Below, in pieces: positions 17,301 through 25,619 of a stretch of 64,000 nucleotides of DNA (its first letter is position 1; every line of letters starts with the position of its first letter). The stretch covers positions 124,001 to 188,000 of the forward strand of contig CAKUAI010000002.1 in the NCBI GenBank assembly GCA_934636245.1, read 5' to 3'. Position numbers and translations under genes: made by a program. The stretch comes from an uncultured Coriobacteriales bacterium (GTDB lineage Bacteria; Actinomycetota; Coriobacteriia; Coriobacteriales; UMGS124). The notes beneath the pieces are model-generated. The model was not told the origin of the DNA. It saw nothing but the letters and a program-made list of their open reading frames with translations, and ran no database searches.

Positions 17301-18131
17301 ATGCCTATCGGACCCGCACGCATGCCCTTGATGGATCACCTCGGCGAACTCCGTCGCCGTCTGACCATCATCGTCACGTCGCTTTTTGTCACCGCCCTCG
17401 TCCTGTACTTCGCGACTCCTTCGCTCATCGACTTCCTGATGGCCCCCGTGCAGGAGTTCATCCCGCCGTCGCTGTCCGGTGACATGGCCTCGGGACTCTA
17501 CGTCAGCTCTCCTCTGGGCGGCTTCTCCATCAGGTTCCGCGTCGCCATCTTCGCGGCCGTGTGCGTTTGCTCGCCCATCGTGCTGTGGGAGATTCTCGCG
17601 TTCTTCCTTCCGGCACTTAAGCCCAACGAGCGTCGCTGGGTCGTGCCCACCCTGGCCGTCGGCGTGTTCCTCTTCATCTTCGGCATCGTCTTCTGCTACT
17701 GCGTCATCCTGGGTGCCGCCTTTGGCTGGATGACCGGCGAGTCCGATGCCATCGGTACGGTGCTTCCCGACGCCGAGACCTACATCAAGGCGATCCTGGG
17801 CCTTGAGATTGCCTTCGGTATCGCATTCGAGCTGCCGCTCATCGTGTTCTACCTCATCGTGTTCAACCTCGTGCCGTACAAGACGTTCCGCAAGAACTGG
17901 CGCACCATCTACGTCGTGCTGCTTGTCCTGTGCGCCATGGTTACGCCTGACGCAAGCCCGGTCACGATGCTCTTCATGTTCGCGGCTCTGTTGTCCATGT
18001 ACGAGATCTCGATGATTGTCGCCCGCTTCGTTTTGTCCAAGCGTATCGCCAAGCAGAAGGCCGACGGCACCTGGGTCGACCCCGACGAGGACGAGGACGA
18101 CGACGATGATGAAGACGAGGACAAGGAATAA
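17301..18131 (+). CDS. tatC: Twin-arginine translocase subunit TatC
   Basis: 276 aa, six predicted transmembrane helices. The family signature MDHLGELRRRL is near the N-terminus, and the conserved FR.....F..P loop appears as SIRFRVAIFAAVCVCSPIVLWEILAFF.. in the first half. The last ~15 residues are almost all Asp/Glu, an unusually acidic cytoplasmic tail. TatC recognises RR signal peptides and, with TatA, exports folded proteins. It follows tatA by 20 nt, and hypA starts 3 nt after its stop, so the three genes form one unit. Confidence 0.93.
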   Translation: MPIGPARMPLMDHLGELRRRLTIIVTSLFVTALVLYFATPSLIDFLMAPVQEFIPPSLSGDMASGLYVSSPLGGFSIRFRVAIFAAVCVCSPIVLWEILAFFLPALKPNERRWVVPTLAVGVFLFIFGIVFCYCVILGAAFGWMTGESDAIGTVLPDAETYIKAILGLEIAFGIAFELPLIVFYLIVFNLVPYKTFRKNWRTIYVVLLVLCAMVTPDASPVTMLFMFAALLSMYEISMIVARFVLSKRIAKQKADGTWVDPDEDEDDDDDEDEDKE

Positions 18132-18134
18132 CCC

Positions 18135-18524
18135 GTGCACGAGTACTCCATCGTAGAGGGCGTCCTCGACTCGGTGATTCCCGCTGCTGAAAAGGCGGGT
18201 GCCGACAAGCTTGTGTGCGTGCGCCTGCGTGTGGGCGACATGACCGAGGTCGTGCAGGAGTCGCTCGATTTCATGTGGGGCATCTGCTGTGAGCAGCGCG
18301 GCCCCATGGTCGAGGGATGCAGGCTCGAGGTCGAGTACGTCTACCCGCGCTCGGCGTGTCTGAAGTGCGGCCATGAGTTCGAGCACGATCGGTTTCATCT
18401 CAAATGCCCGGAGTGCGGCAGCGCCTCGACGATGCTGCTCTCGGGCCGCGAGCTCGAGATAGCCTCGATGGACGTCGACATCCCCGATGATGCGCCCTCC
18501 GAGCAGGCTGAGAAGACTCAATAA
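18135..18524 (+). CDS. hypA: Hydrogenase maturation nickel metallochaperone HypA
   Basis: 129 aa with a GTG start giving the canonical (M)HEYSIVEGVL N-terminus, whose His2-Glu3 bind nickel. The zinc site is CLKCGHEF ... CPECGS. With HypB it delivers nickel to [NiFe]-hydrogenase large subunits, or to urease in some species. It starts 3 nt after tatC and is followed by an intrinsic terminator before hypB. No hydrogenase structural genes or hypCDEF are in the window. Being cotranscribed with tat genes is functionally sensible, since hydrogenase small subunits are Tat substrates. Confidence 0.93.
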   Translation: MHEYSIVEGVLDSVIPAAEKAGADKLVCVRLRVGDMTEVVQESLDFMWGICCEQRGPMVEGCRLEVEYVYPRSACLKCGHEFEHDRFHLKCPECGSASTMLLSGRELEIASMDVDIPDDAPSEQAEKTQ

Positions 18525-18530
18525 AACCCT

Positions 18531-18565
18531 AGCCCGTCCCGCCTGTGCCGCGAGACGGGCTTTTT
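18531..18565 (+). terminator. Intrinsic terminator between hypA and hypB
   Basis: AGCCCGTC (18531-18538) pairs with GACGGGCT (18554-18561), followed by TTTTT. It lies right after the hypA stop and only 25 nt before the hypB start, so hypB expression depends on read-through or attenuation. Confidence 0.8.
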
Positions 18566-18589
18566 GGCTCAAAAGGAAAGGTGAGCACT

Positions 18590-19267
18590 ATGGCAGAGAA
18601 GACCATCGAGGTTTCCAAGGGCATCCTCGACCGCAACGACCGCATCGCCGCAGAGCTGCGCGACGTCTATGCGAAGCACGGGATCTGCTGCGTCAACCTG
18701 CTCTCCGGCCCGGGCGCCGGTAAGACGACCACGATCATCGCCACCATCGAGGCCCTCAAGGACCGCTACAACGTGGCCGTCATCGAGGGCGACATCGCCA
18801 GCGACGTCGATGCGCTTAAGGTCAAGGAGCATGGCGCCGCTGCCGTCCAGATCAACACGGGCGGCCTGTGCCACCTTGAGGGCGACATGGTCAAGCGTGC
18901 CCTGGGCGCCATCGACCTGGACTGGGCCGACCTCATCATCATCGAGAACGTGGGCAACCTTGTGTGCACCGTTGACTTCGACCTGGGCACTGACCTCACG
19001 GCGATGATCCTGTCCGTGCCCGAAGGCCACGACAAGCCCCTTAAGTACCCGGGCATCTTCCAGGCCAGCGACGCCGTCATCCTGAGCAAGGTCGACACGC
19101 TGCCGGTGTTCGATTTCGACGAAGCGGCCTTCGACGCCGAGATCTCCGACCTCAACCCCAACGCCGAGGTGTTCCGCATTTCCTCCAAGACGGGCCAGGG
19201 CATCGACGCCTGGGCTGATTTCCTCGCCGGGCGCATTGAGGCAGCTCGTAGCAAGAAGGCCGAGTAG
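18590..19267 (+). CDS. hypB: Hydrogenase nickel incorporation GTPase HypB
   Basis: 225 aa SIMIBI GTPase. The P-loop is GPGAGKTT (about 43-50), EGDIASDVDA is switch I, the INTGGLCHLEG segment holds the Cys-His metal site, IIENVGNLVC is the Walker B region, and LSKVD is the G4 base-recognition motif. It lacks the His-rich N-terminal nickel store found in some HypB proteins. Acting with HypA it inserts nickel during hydrogenase maturation. The ATG at 18590 follows AAAGGAAAGG. topA begins 4 nt after its stop. Confidence 0.93.
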   Translation: MAEKTIEVSKGILDRNDRIAAELRDVYAKHGICCVNLLSGPGAGKTTTIIATIEALKDRYNVAVIEGDIASDVDALKVKEHGAAAVQINTGGLCHLEGDMVKRALGAIDLDWADLIIIENVGNLVCTVDFDLGTDLTAMILSVPEGHDKPLKYPGIFQASDAVILSKVDTLPVFDFDEAAFDAEISDLNPNAEVFRISSKTGQGIDAWADFLAGRIEAARSKKAE

Positions 19268-19271
19268 CGCC

Positions 19272-21920
19272 ATGAAGCTTGTAGTTGCCGAGAAGACCAA
19301 CGCCGCCGAGAACATCGCCAAAGAGCTCGGTGTTGGCACCAAGAAGGACAAGGTCTACAACACTCCCGTGTGCCGCTTCACCCGTGAGGGGGAGGAGTGG
19401 GTCGCCATGGGTCTGCGCGGCCATATCCTGGCGGTCGATTTTCCCCGGGAGCTGCAGTGGCGCGAAGACCAGGGCTGGTTTGGCGTTGACGAGGAAGGCG
19501 AGGTCTTTCCCGCCAGCTTGCCCTCGACGCTCGCACACCCGCCCTTCGAGAAGATCCGCAAGCCTTTCACCAAGGAGGGCGTGGACATCAAGGGTTGGAA
19601 GGTGCCGAGCCTTCCGTACCTCGTGTGGGCTCCCGTTGTGAAGGAGCCTGCGGAGAAGGAGATCATCCGCACCCTCAAGAACCTCGCGAAGAAGGCTGAC
19701 GAGGTCATCATCGCAACCGACTTCGACCGTGAGGGCGAGCTCATTGGCTCCGACGCCGTGTCCATGGTGCGCCAGGTCAACGAGGACGTGCCCGTGGTGC
19801 GTGCCCGCTACTCGTCGTTCACCAAGCCCGAGCTCGAGCATGCCTTTGCCCGCGAGAACCTTGTGGCCGTGGACGACGACTTGGCCGCTGCCGGCGAGTC
19901 GCGCCAGTTCATTGACCTCATCTGGGGCGCCGTGCTTACGCGCTACCTCACGATGGCCAAGTTCGGCGGCCTGGGCAACGTCCGCAGCGCCGGCCGCGTG
20001 CAGACCCCCACGCTCGCCCTCGTCGCCCGCCGCGAGAAGGAGCGCCAGGCCTTCGTTCCCGAGGACTACTGGGTCGTGCGCGGCACCGCCGCCACGCAGG
20101 GGGGCGAGGAGTTCAAGGTCGCCCATGCAACGGCTCGCTTCAAGGACGAGGCAACGGCCACGAGCGCCTACGAGGACGCGAAGGCCGCAGGCAAGGCGCG
20201 CGTGACCGACGTGGTGAAGAAGACGCGCAAGGGCACCATCCAGACGCCGTTCAACACCACGAGCCTGCAGACGGCCGCCGCCGCCGAGGGCCTCACGCCG
20301 GCGCGTACCATGCGCATCGCCGAGTCGCTCTACATGAGCGGCCTGATCTCCTATCCGCGTGTCGACAACACGGTGTACCCCGAGACGCTCGACCTTTCCG
20401 AGGTTGTGACGATGCTCAAGGGCGTGCCCCAGTATGCCAACTACTGCGACGAGCTTCTGGCCGTGCAGCCCCTCAAGGCCACCCGCGGCAAGCAGGAGAC
20501 CACCGACCACCCGCCCATCTACCCCACGGGCGTCGGCGACCCCGACAAGCTGCGTCCCGAGGAGTGGAAGCTCTACAACCTCATCGCCCGCAGGTTCCTT
20601 GCAACCCTCTCCGAGCAGCCTGTCATCGAGGGCACCAAGGTCACGCTCGATGCGGGTGGCCAGACGTTTGCCGCCAGCGGCGACGTGCTCGTGAAGCCCG
20701 GCTATCGTGCCATCTATCCGTACGGCTCCAAGAAGGACGAGCAGCTGCCTGCCCTCTCCGTGGGCCAGGAAGTCGACCTCACCTCGCTTGACCTCGAGGC
20801 CAAGCAGACCGAGCCGCCGGCGCGCTACAGCCAGGGTAAGCTCGTGCAGGAGATGGAGCGTCTGGGCCTGGGCACCAAGTCCACCCGAGCCTCCATCATC
20901 GAGCGCCTCTACGAGGTGAAGTACCTCAAGAACGACCCCATCGAGCCCAGCCAGCTCGGCATGGCCATCATCGACGCCCTTGAGTGCTACGCCGCCCACA
21001 TCACCACGCCTGAGATGACAAGCGAGCTCGAAGGCGACATGACGAAGGTGGCCGAGGGCCAGGCAAGCCAGGACGCCGTTGTCGACCACTCTCGCGAGCT
21101 GCTTGCCTCGCTGCTCGAGGGCCTCATCGAGCACAAGGAGGACCTCGGCGAGGCCATCAGCGACGCAGTGCAGGCCGACGCCAAGATCGGTGTGTGTCCC
21201 AAGTGCGGCCATGACCTGCTTGTGAAGCAGTCGGCCAAGACGCGCTCAAGCTTCATCGGGTGCTCTGCCTGGCCCGAGTGCGAGGTCACCTACCCCTTGC
21301 CTCAGGGCAAGATCCAGACGGTGGAGGAGCTGTGCCCCGTGTGCGGCTGCCCGCAGATCAAGGTGCAGCCGTTCCGTTCGAAGCCCTACGTCGTGTGCGT
21401 GGACCCGGCGTGCCCCACCAACAAGGAACCTGATGTCACGGTTGGTGTGTGCCCCACCTGCGCCGCAGCTGGGCGCGAGGGCCTGCTCATCGCGCACCGC
21501 AGCGAGCGCACCCTCAAGCGTTTCATTCGCTGCACCAACTACGACGAGTGCTCCACGAGCTACCCGCTTCCGCAGCGAGGCGAGCTCAAGGCGACGGGCG
21601 AAGTGTGCCCCGACTGTGGCGCCCCCATCGTCGAGGTCACGACCACCCGTGGTCCCTGGCGCATCTGCGTGAACATGGACTGCCCCGGCAAGGCGCGCGC
21701 TGAGGAGGAGAAGGCCGCCAAGGCCGCGGCCCGCGCCGCAAAGGCCGAGGCAGAGGCGCAAGGCGAGGGAGACGAGCCCAAGAAGGCCTCCTCGAAGAAG
21801 TCTTCGACCAAAAAGGCGCCGGCGCAGAAGAACGCCTCCAAGAAGGCCCCTGCAAAGAAGGCTTCGTCGAAGAAGAAGGCAGAGTCTGAGGCTGCCGAAG
21901 AGGCCACTTCGCAGGAGTAG
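19272..21920 (+). CDS. topA: Type IA DNA topoisomerase I, archaeal-type
   Basis: 882 aa. The Toprim acidic cluster is DFDREGE (150-156) and the catalytic tyrosine is Y361 in LISYPRVDNTVYP. The opening MKLVVAEKTNAAENIAKEL, LPYLVWAPVVKEP and the SYPRVDN form match archaeal TopA rather than the bacterial protein with its LITYMRTDS active site. Four C4-type zinc ribbons follow (CPKCGH, CPVCGC, CPTCAA, CPDCGA), then a ~70-residue Ala/Lys tail as in actinobacterial topoisomerases. It relaxes negative supercoils. It has almost no ribosome site and starts 4 nt after hypB, suggesting translational coupling. Whether a second, bacterial TopA exists cannot be seen here. Confidence 0.85.
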   Translation: MKLVVAEKTNAAENIAKELGVGTKKDKVYNTPVCRFTREGEEWVAMGLRGHILAVDFPRELQWREDQGWFGVDEEGEVFPASLPSTLAHPPFEKIRKPFTKEGVDIKGWKVPSLPYLVWAPVVKEPAEKEIIRTLKNLAKKADEVIIATDFDREGELIGSDAVSMVRQVNEDVPVVRARYSSFTKPELEHAFARENLVAVDDDLAAAGESRQFIDLIWGAVLTRYLTMAKFGGLGNVRSAGRVQTPTLALVARREKERQAFVPEDYWVVRGTAATQGGEEFKVAHATARFKDEATATSAYEDAKAAGKARVTDVVKKTRKGTIQTPFNTTSLQTAAAAEGLTPARTMRIAESLYMSGLISYPRVDNTVYPETLDLSEVVTMLKGVPQYANYCDELLAVQPLKATRGKQETTDHPPIYPTGVGDPDKLRPEEWKLYNLIARRFLATLSEQPVIEGTKVTLDAGGQTFAASGDVLVKPGYRAIYPYGSKKDEQLPALSVGQEVDLTSLDLEAKQTEPPARYSQGKLVQEMERLGLGTKSTRASIIERLYEVKYLKNDPIEPSQLGMAIIDALECYAAHITTPEMTSELEGDMTKVAEGQASQDAVVDHSRELLASLLEGLIEHKEDLGEAISDAVQADAKIGVCPKCGHDLLVKQSAKTRSSFIGCSAWPECEVTYPLPQGKIQTVEELCPVCGCPQIKVQPFRSKPYVVCVDPACPTNKEPDVTVGVCPTCAAAGREGLLIAHRSERTLKRFIRCTNYDECSTSYPLPQRGELKATGEVCPDCGAPIVEVTTTRGPWRICVNMDCPGKARAEEEKAAKAAARAAKAEAEAQGEGDEPKKASSKKSSTKKAPAQKNASKKAPAKKASSKKKAESEAAEEATSQE

Positions 21921-21955
21921 GCTTCGCAAGGCCTTTGCACATATGACGCGCTGAC

Positions 21956-22007
21956 CCTTTGGCGGCACGCACGACGGGTAAGGCAACCGTTTGCGTGCCG
22001 CCAAAGG
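21956..22007. repeat. Long perfect inverted repeat, possible terminator
   Basis: CCTTTGGCGGCACGC (21956-21970) is exactly complementary to 21993-22007, with a smaller ACGG/CCGT stem in the 22-nt loop. It lies 35 bp after topA. There is no T-run, so it may be a terminator, an mRNA-stabilising hairpin or a dispersed repeat. Confidence 0.6.
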
Positions 22008-22054
22008 TCTATCAAAACGGTGATTAGGTGCGGTGAGGGCGGTTTTGCGAAGCC

Positions 22055-22083
22055 TTGACCGAGCAGAGGGTGTTTGTGGATAA
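22055..22083 (+). promoter_or_regulatory. Candidate promoter of the peptide transporter operon
   Basis: TTGACC (22055-22060), a 17-bp spacer and GGATAA (22078-22083) form a sigma-70-like pair 39 bp before the binding-protein start codon. Confidence 0.45.
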
Positions 22084-22121
22084 GCTAATGCTCCCTCCTA
22101 ATTCTTTAGAAAGGTGTTGTG

Positions 22122-23723
22122 ATGTCCCGAGCTTCTGAATCTGCGCGTACGCCCCTGTCTCGACGCGCGTTTGCGTGTGCCAGCCTGTTTGCCGGTGCCG
22201 ACCTGCTCGCGCTTTCCGGGTGCGGCGCGCAAGACACGAACACGACTGAGGCGGGCGGCACGACTGAGACGCAGGATACGCCTGCTTCTTCGCAGGATGC
22301 GCCTGCTCAGGCAGACAAGCTCGTCATGGGCATCACGGTCGACCCTGATGGCCTCGACCCCCATCGCACGGCGGCTGCCGCAACCTTCCAGGTCACGAAC
22401 AGCGTGTATGACCCGCTGCTCAAGGTGACGACGTCCGGCGAGCTTGTGCCCGGTCTTGCCGAGTCGTGGGAAACTTCCGAGGACGGCCTGGTCGCAACCT
22501 TCAAGCTGCGCGAGGGCCTTGTGTTCTCCAACGGTAACGCCTGCGACGCCAACGCCGTCGTGGCATCTTTCCAGCGCCTGCAGGACGACGCCGCGCCGCG
22601 CAAGAGCGAGTATGCCGGCTACACCTTTGAGGTTGTTGACGAGCGCACCGTGCAGGTGACCTCCTCTGAGCTCAACGTGGCCATGCTCACCGACTTCGCC
22701 TACGCCTGGAGCGCCGTGGTCGACACGACCGTGGCCGACACGCTGGCCAACCAACCCGTGGGCACCGGCCCCTACAAGGTTGTGTCCTGGATGCCGCAGC
22801 AGTCTGTGGTGCTCGAGGCAAACCCCGGCTACTGGGGCGAGAAGCCCCATATCGCAAACGTCGAGCTGCGCGTGCTGCCCGAGGCCACCACGCAGGCAAG
22901 CTCGCTGCGCGCCCACGATGTCGACCTCATCCTCGCCGCAAACGAGCAGGTCGCTGCCTTTGAGGGCGACACGGCCTTCCAAATCATGCAGTACCCCATG
23001 AACGGCGTGCAGCTCATGGCCATGAACTGCGCAAATGAGACCCTTGCCGACGTGCGCGTGCGTCAGGCCATCAACATGGCCGTGGACAAGGACGCCCTCA
23101 TCGAGGCCGTGTGGTGGGGCTACGGCGAGAAGATCGGCTCGCACTTCCCGCCGAGCATCACGGGCTACGTGGACTGCACCGACACGTACGCCTATGACCC
23201 CGACGCGGCAAAGGCCCTGCTAGAGGAGTGCGGCTACTCCGCTGAAGAGCTGACGTTCTCCATGCGCCTGCCCAAGAGCTACAAAGAGTACGTCAACGCC
23301 GGCCAGATCATCGCCGACGCCCTGGGCAAAGTCGGCATCACCTGCAACGTCGAGATCGTCGAGTGGGCCACGTGGCTCGACGAGGTGTATACCGGCCGCA
23401 TGTACGACCTCACCGTCGTAGGCCACACAGGGCGTCTCGACCCCATCACGCTGCTGGCTCGCTATGGCTCGGAGAGCTCGGAGAACTACTTCAACTACTC
23501 CAGCGACGTGGTGGACGGCCTCATCGCCGACTATCGCGGCCAGCTCGACGAGGAGAAGCGCGCCGAGGACGTGCGCCAGATTCAAGAGCAGCTTGCTCAG
23601 GACGTGCCCGCGGTGTACATCCAGTCGCCCGTGATAGTGTATCTGGCTGACGCCGGGCTCGAGGGCTTTGTGCAGTATCCTATTGACATCTACGAGTTCA
23701 AAGACGTGACGCTGCAGGCCTAA
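22122..23723 (+). CDS. Peptide ABC transporter substrate-binding lipoprotein (SBP family 5)
   Basis: 533 aa. The signal region has SRRAF followed by a hydrophobic stretch and the lipobox LSGC, i.e. a Tat-type lipoprotein signal. A Thr/Gln-rich linker precedes the SBP_bac_5 domain: LVPGLAESWE, FKLREGLVFSNG, GTGPYKVVSW and VRQAINMAVDKDALIE are the usual family blocks. It captures oligopeptides (or nickel/other solutes in some relatives) outside the membrane. I choose the ATG at 22122 with AGAAAGG 8 nt upstream; a GTG is directly before it. It heads a four-gene transporter operon with one permease gene instead of two. Confidence 0.9.
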   Translation: MSRASESARTPLSRRAFACASLFAGADLLALSGCGAQDTNTTEAGGTTETQDTPASSQDAPAQADKLVMGITVDPDGLDPHRTAAAATFQVTNSVYDPLLKVTTSGELVPGLAESWETSEDGLVATFKLREGLVFSNGNACDANAVVASFQRLQDDAAPRKSEYAGYTFEVVDERTVQVTSSELNVAMLTDFAYAWSAVVDTTVADTLANQPVGTGPYKVVSWMPQQSVVLEANPGYWGEKPHIANVELRVLPEATTQASSLRAHDVDLILAANEQVAAFEGDTAFQIMQYPMNGVQLMAMNCANETLADVRVRQAINMAVDKDALIEAVWWGYGEKIGSHFPPSITGYVDCTDTYAYDPDAAKALLEECGYSAEELTFSMRLPKSYKEYVNAGQIIADALGKVGITCNVEIVEWATWLDEVYTGRMYDLTVVGHTGRLDPITLLARYGSESSENYFNYSSDVVDGLIADYRGQLDEEKRAEDVRQIQEQLAQDVPAVYIQSPVIVYLADAGLEGFVQYPIDIYEFKDVTLQA

Positions 23724-23828
23724 CAGCTGTCGCGCGTGCGTTGTGCGGGGGGCTCGTGTGCGCGCTGTGCGCACCGGGCCCTCGCGCGCGATTTTGTGAG
23801 GCTGACGGATTGTATGGGGGGGGCGGGC

Positions 23829-25619
23829 ATGGCCAAGACGCTGGCAGGAAGGTGCGGGGCGGCGCTGGCCGTGCTCTTTGTCGTGTCGCTGCTCACGTTT
23901 GCGGCGCTGCATGTGGTGCCCGGCGACACGGCGACCCTTGTGCTGGGCACCGACGCCACGCCGCAGGCCCTGCAGCAGCTCCGCGAGTCGATGGGGCTCG
24001 ACCGCTCCCTTCCCGAGCAGTATGTCTCCTGGATATGCGGGGTGCTCACGGGCGACTGGGGCACCTCGCGCACATACGGCGCGCCCGTGTGGCAGGTCAT
24101 TGTCCAGACGCTGCCCGTGACGCTGCTGCTGGCCGTGTATGCCACCGCAGTTGCGCTTGCGGTGTCGTGCGTGCTCGGCGTTGCCAGCGCCATGCGGCCC
24201 GGGGGCGTCGTGGACGTCGTGTCGCGCACGCTCATGCAGCTGGCAAGCGCCGTGCCGGGGTTCTGGCTCGCCGTGGTGTGCATGCTGTTTTTTGCCGCCC
24301 GCCTGGGATGGTTCCCCGTGAGCGGCTATGTCCCCCTCTCCCAGGACCCGGCGGGCTGTGTCCGCAGCCTCACGCTGCCTGCCCTTGTGCTTGCCTGCGG
24401 CGAGCTCGGCGTGCTCATCCGCACGGTGCGGTCCTCCGTCATGGACGCACTGCAGCAGGAATACATGCTTGCGACGCAGGTGAAGGGCCTTACGCGCATG
24501 CGCGCGACGGTGACGTACGTGCTGCGTGCGTCGCTGTCGGCTCCCATCACGGTTGCGGGCATCCAGATGGCGAAGCTTGTGGGCGGCACGGCTGCCATCG
24601 AGCGCGTGTTTGCCTTGCCTGGTTTGGGCAACCTGCTCCTCGGGGCGGTCGAGCAGCGCGACGTCATGCTCGTGCAGGGCATCGTCGTGTTTGTGACGGT
24701 GGCCGTCGTTGTGGTGAACCTGCTTGTCGACCTCCTTACCGTGCGCGCCGCAGGCAGGGGGGTGTCTGCCACCTCGGGGGCGGGCAAGTCCGTGGGGAAG
24801 CCCCGGGGCCGTCGCGGTCTCGTCTCGCTTGTTGTGGGACTTGTCCTTGTGGGGTCCGTCGCCGTCATGGGTCTCGTGAGTCTCGTATGGACCCCCTGCG
24901 ACATCTCGGCCATGGACCTGACCGCCCGCTTTGCACTTCCCAGCCTTGAGCATCCCTTTGGGTGCGACCAGTTTGGACGCGACGTCTTGTCGCGGTGCAT
25001 GGCGGCGGCGGTGCCTGCGTTGGCGGTGGGCGTGGGGTCGGTCGTGCTCGGAGCCTTCGCGGGTGCGGGCCTGGGCGCTTTGGCCGCCATGGGCTCATCG
25101 AGGTTGCGTACTGTCATCATGCGCCTGACCGATGCGCTCATGTCTTTTCCGGGCATCCTGCTTGCCATGGTGCTCGTGCTTGTGCTGGGGCGAGGCCTCA
25201 CAAGCGTGCTCGTGGCCGTCGCCGTGTTCATGGTGCCGGTGTTTGCCCGTCTGACCTGCCAGGTCACGCTCGAGGTTGCCTCGGGGCTCTACGTCAAGGC
25301 CGCGCGTGTGGCGGGGCTCGGCACGCCTGCCGTGCTTGTGCGTCACATCCTGCCCAATGTGGCCCCCATCCTGCTCACGCAGCTTACGGCACGCATCGGT
25401 TCGGCCATGCTGCTCGAGGCGTCCCTGTCCTTCTTGGGCCTGGGCGTGCAGCCTCCCATGGCGAGCTGGGGTTACATGCTTTCTGAGGCGCTGCCCTACG
25501 TCACACTGCACCCTGCGCTCGCGGTGGCGCCCGGCGCGCTGCTCATGGCGGCCGCCCTTGGCTGGAACCTTGTGGGCGACGCTCTGAACGACCGCATGCT
25601 CGGGAGGGGGTCGCTGTGA
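23829..25619 (+). CDS. Fused DppB-DppC type ABC transporter permease
   Basis: About 596 aa, twice the usual permease length. Residues ~1-300 are a complete DppB-like unit: an N-terminal helix, HVVPGD, a GLDRSLPEQY...GDWGTS block and the EAA-loop region ending ERVFALPGLGNLL. A ~30-residue basic linker follows, then residues ~330-596 form a complete DppC-like unit: HPFGCDQFGRDVLSR, MSFPGILLA, and LGLGVQPPMASWG near the end. The frame is uninterrupted. It would supply both halves of the membrane channel. Starts at 23814 or 23829 are both possible (GAGG or G-rich upstream). The next gene overlaps its stop by 4 nt. Confidence 0.88.
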   Translation: MAKTLAGRCGAALAVLFVVSLLTFAALHVVPGDTATLVLGTDATPQALQQLRESMGLDRSLPEQYVSWICGVLTGDWGTSRTYGAPVWQVIVQTLPVTLLLAVYATAVALAVSCVLGVASAMRPGGVVDVVSRTLMQLASAVPGFWLAVVCMLFFAARLGWFPVSGYVPLSQDPAGCVRSLTLPALVLACGELGVLIRTVRSSVMDALQQEYMLATQVKGLTRMRATVTYVLRASLSAPITVAGIQMAKLVGGTAAIERVFALPGLGNLLLGAVEQRDVMLVQGIVVFVTVAVVVVNLLVDLLTVRAAGRGVSATSGAGKSVGKPRGRRGLVSLVVGLVLVGSVAVMGLVSLVWTPCDISAMDLTARFALPSLEHPFGCDQFGRDVLSRCMAAAVPALAVGVGSVVLGAFAGAGLGALAAMGSSRLRTVIMRLTDALMSFPGILLAMVLVLVLGRGLTSVLVAVAVFMVPVFARLTCQVTLEVASGLYVKAARVAGLGTPAVLVRHILPNVAPILLTQLTARIGSAMLLEASLSFLGLGVQPPMASWGYMLSEALPYVTLHPALAVAPGALLMAAALGWNLVGDALNDRMLGRGSL

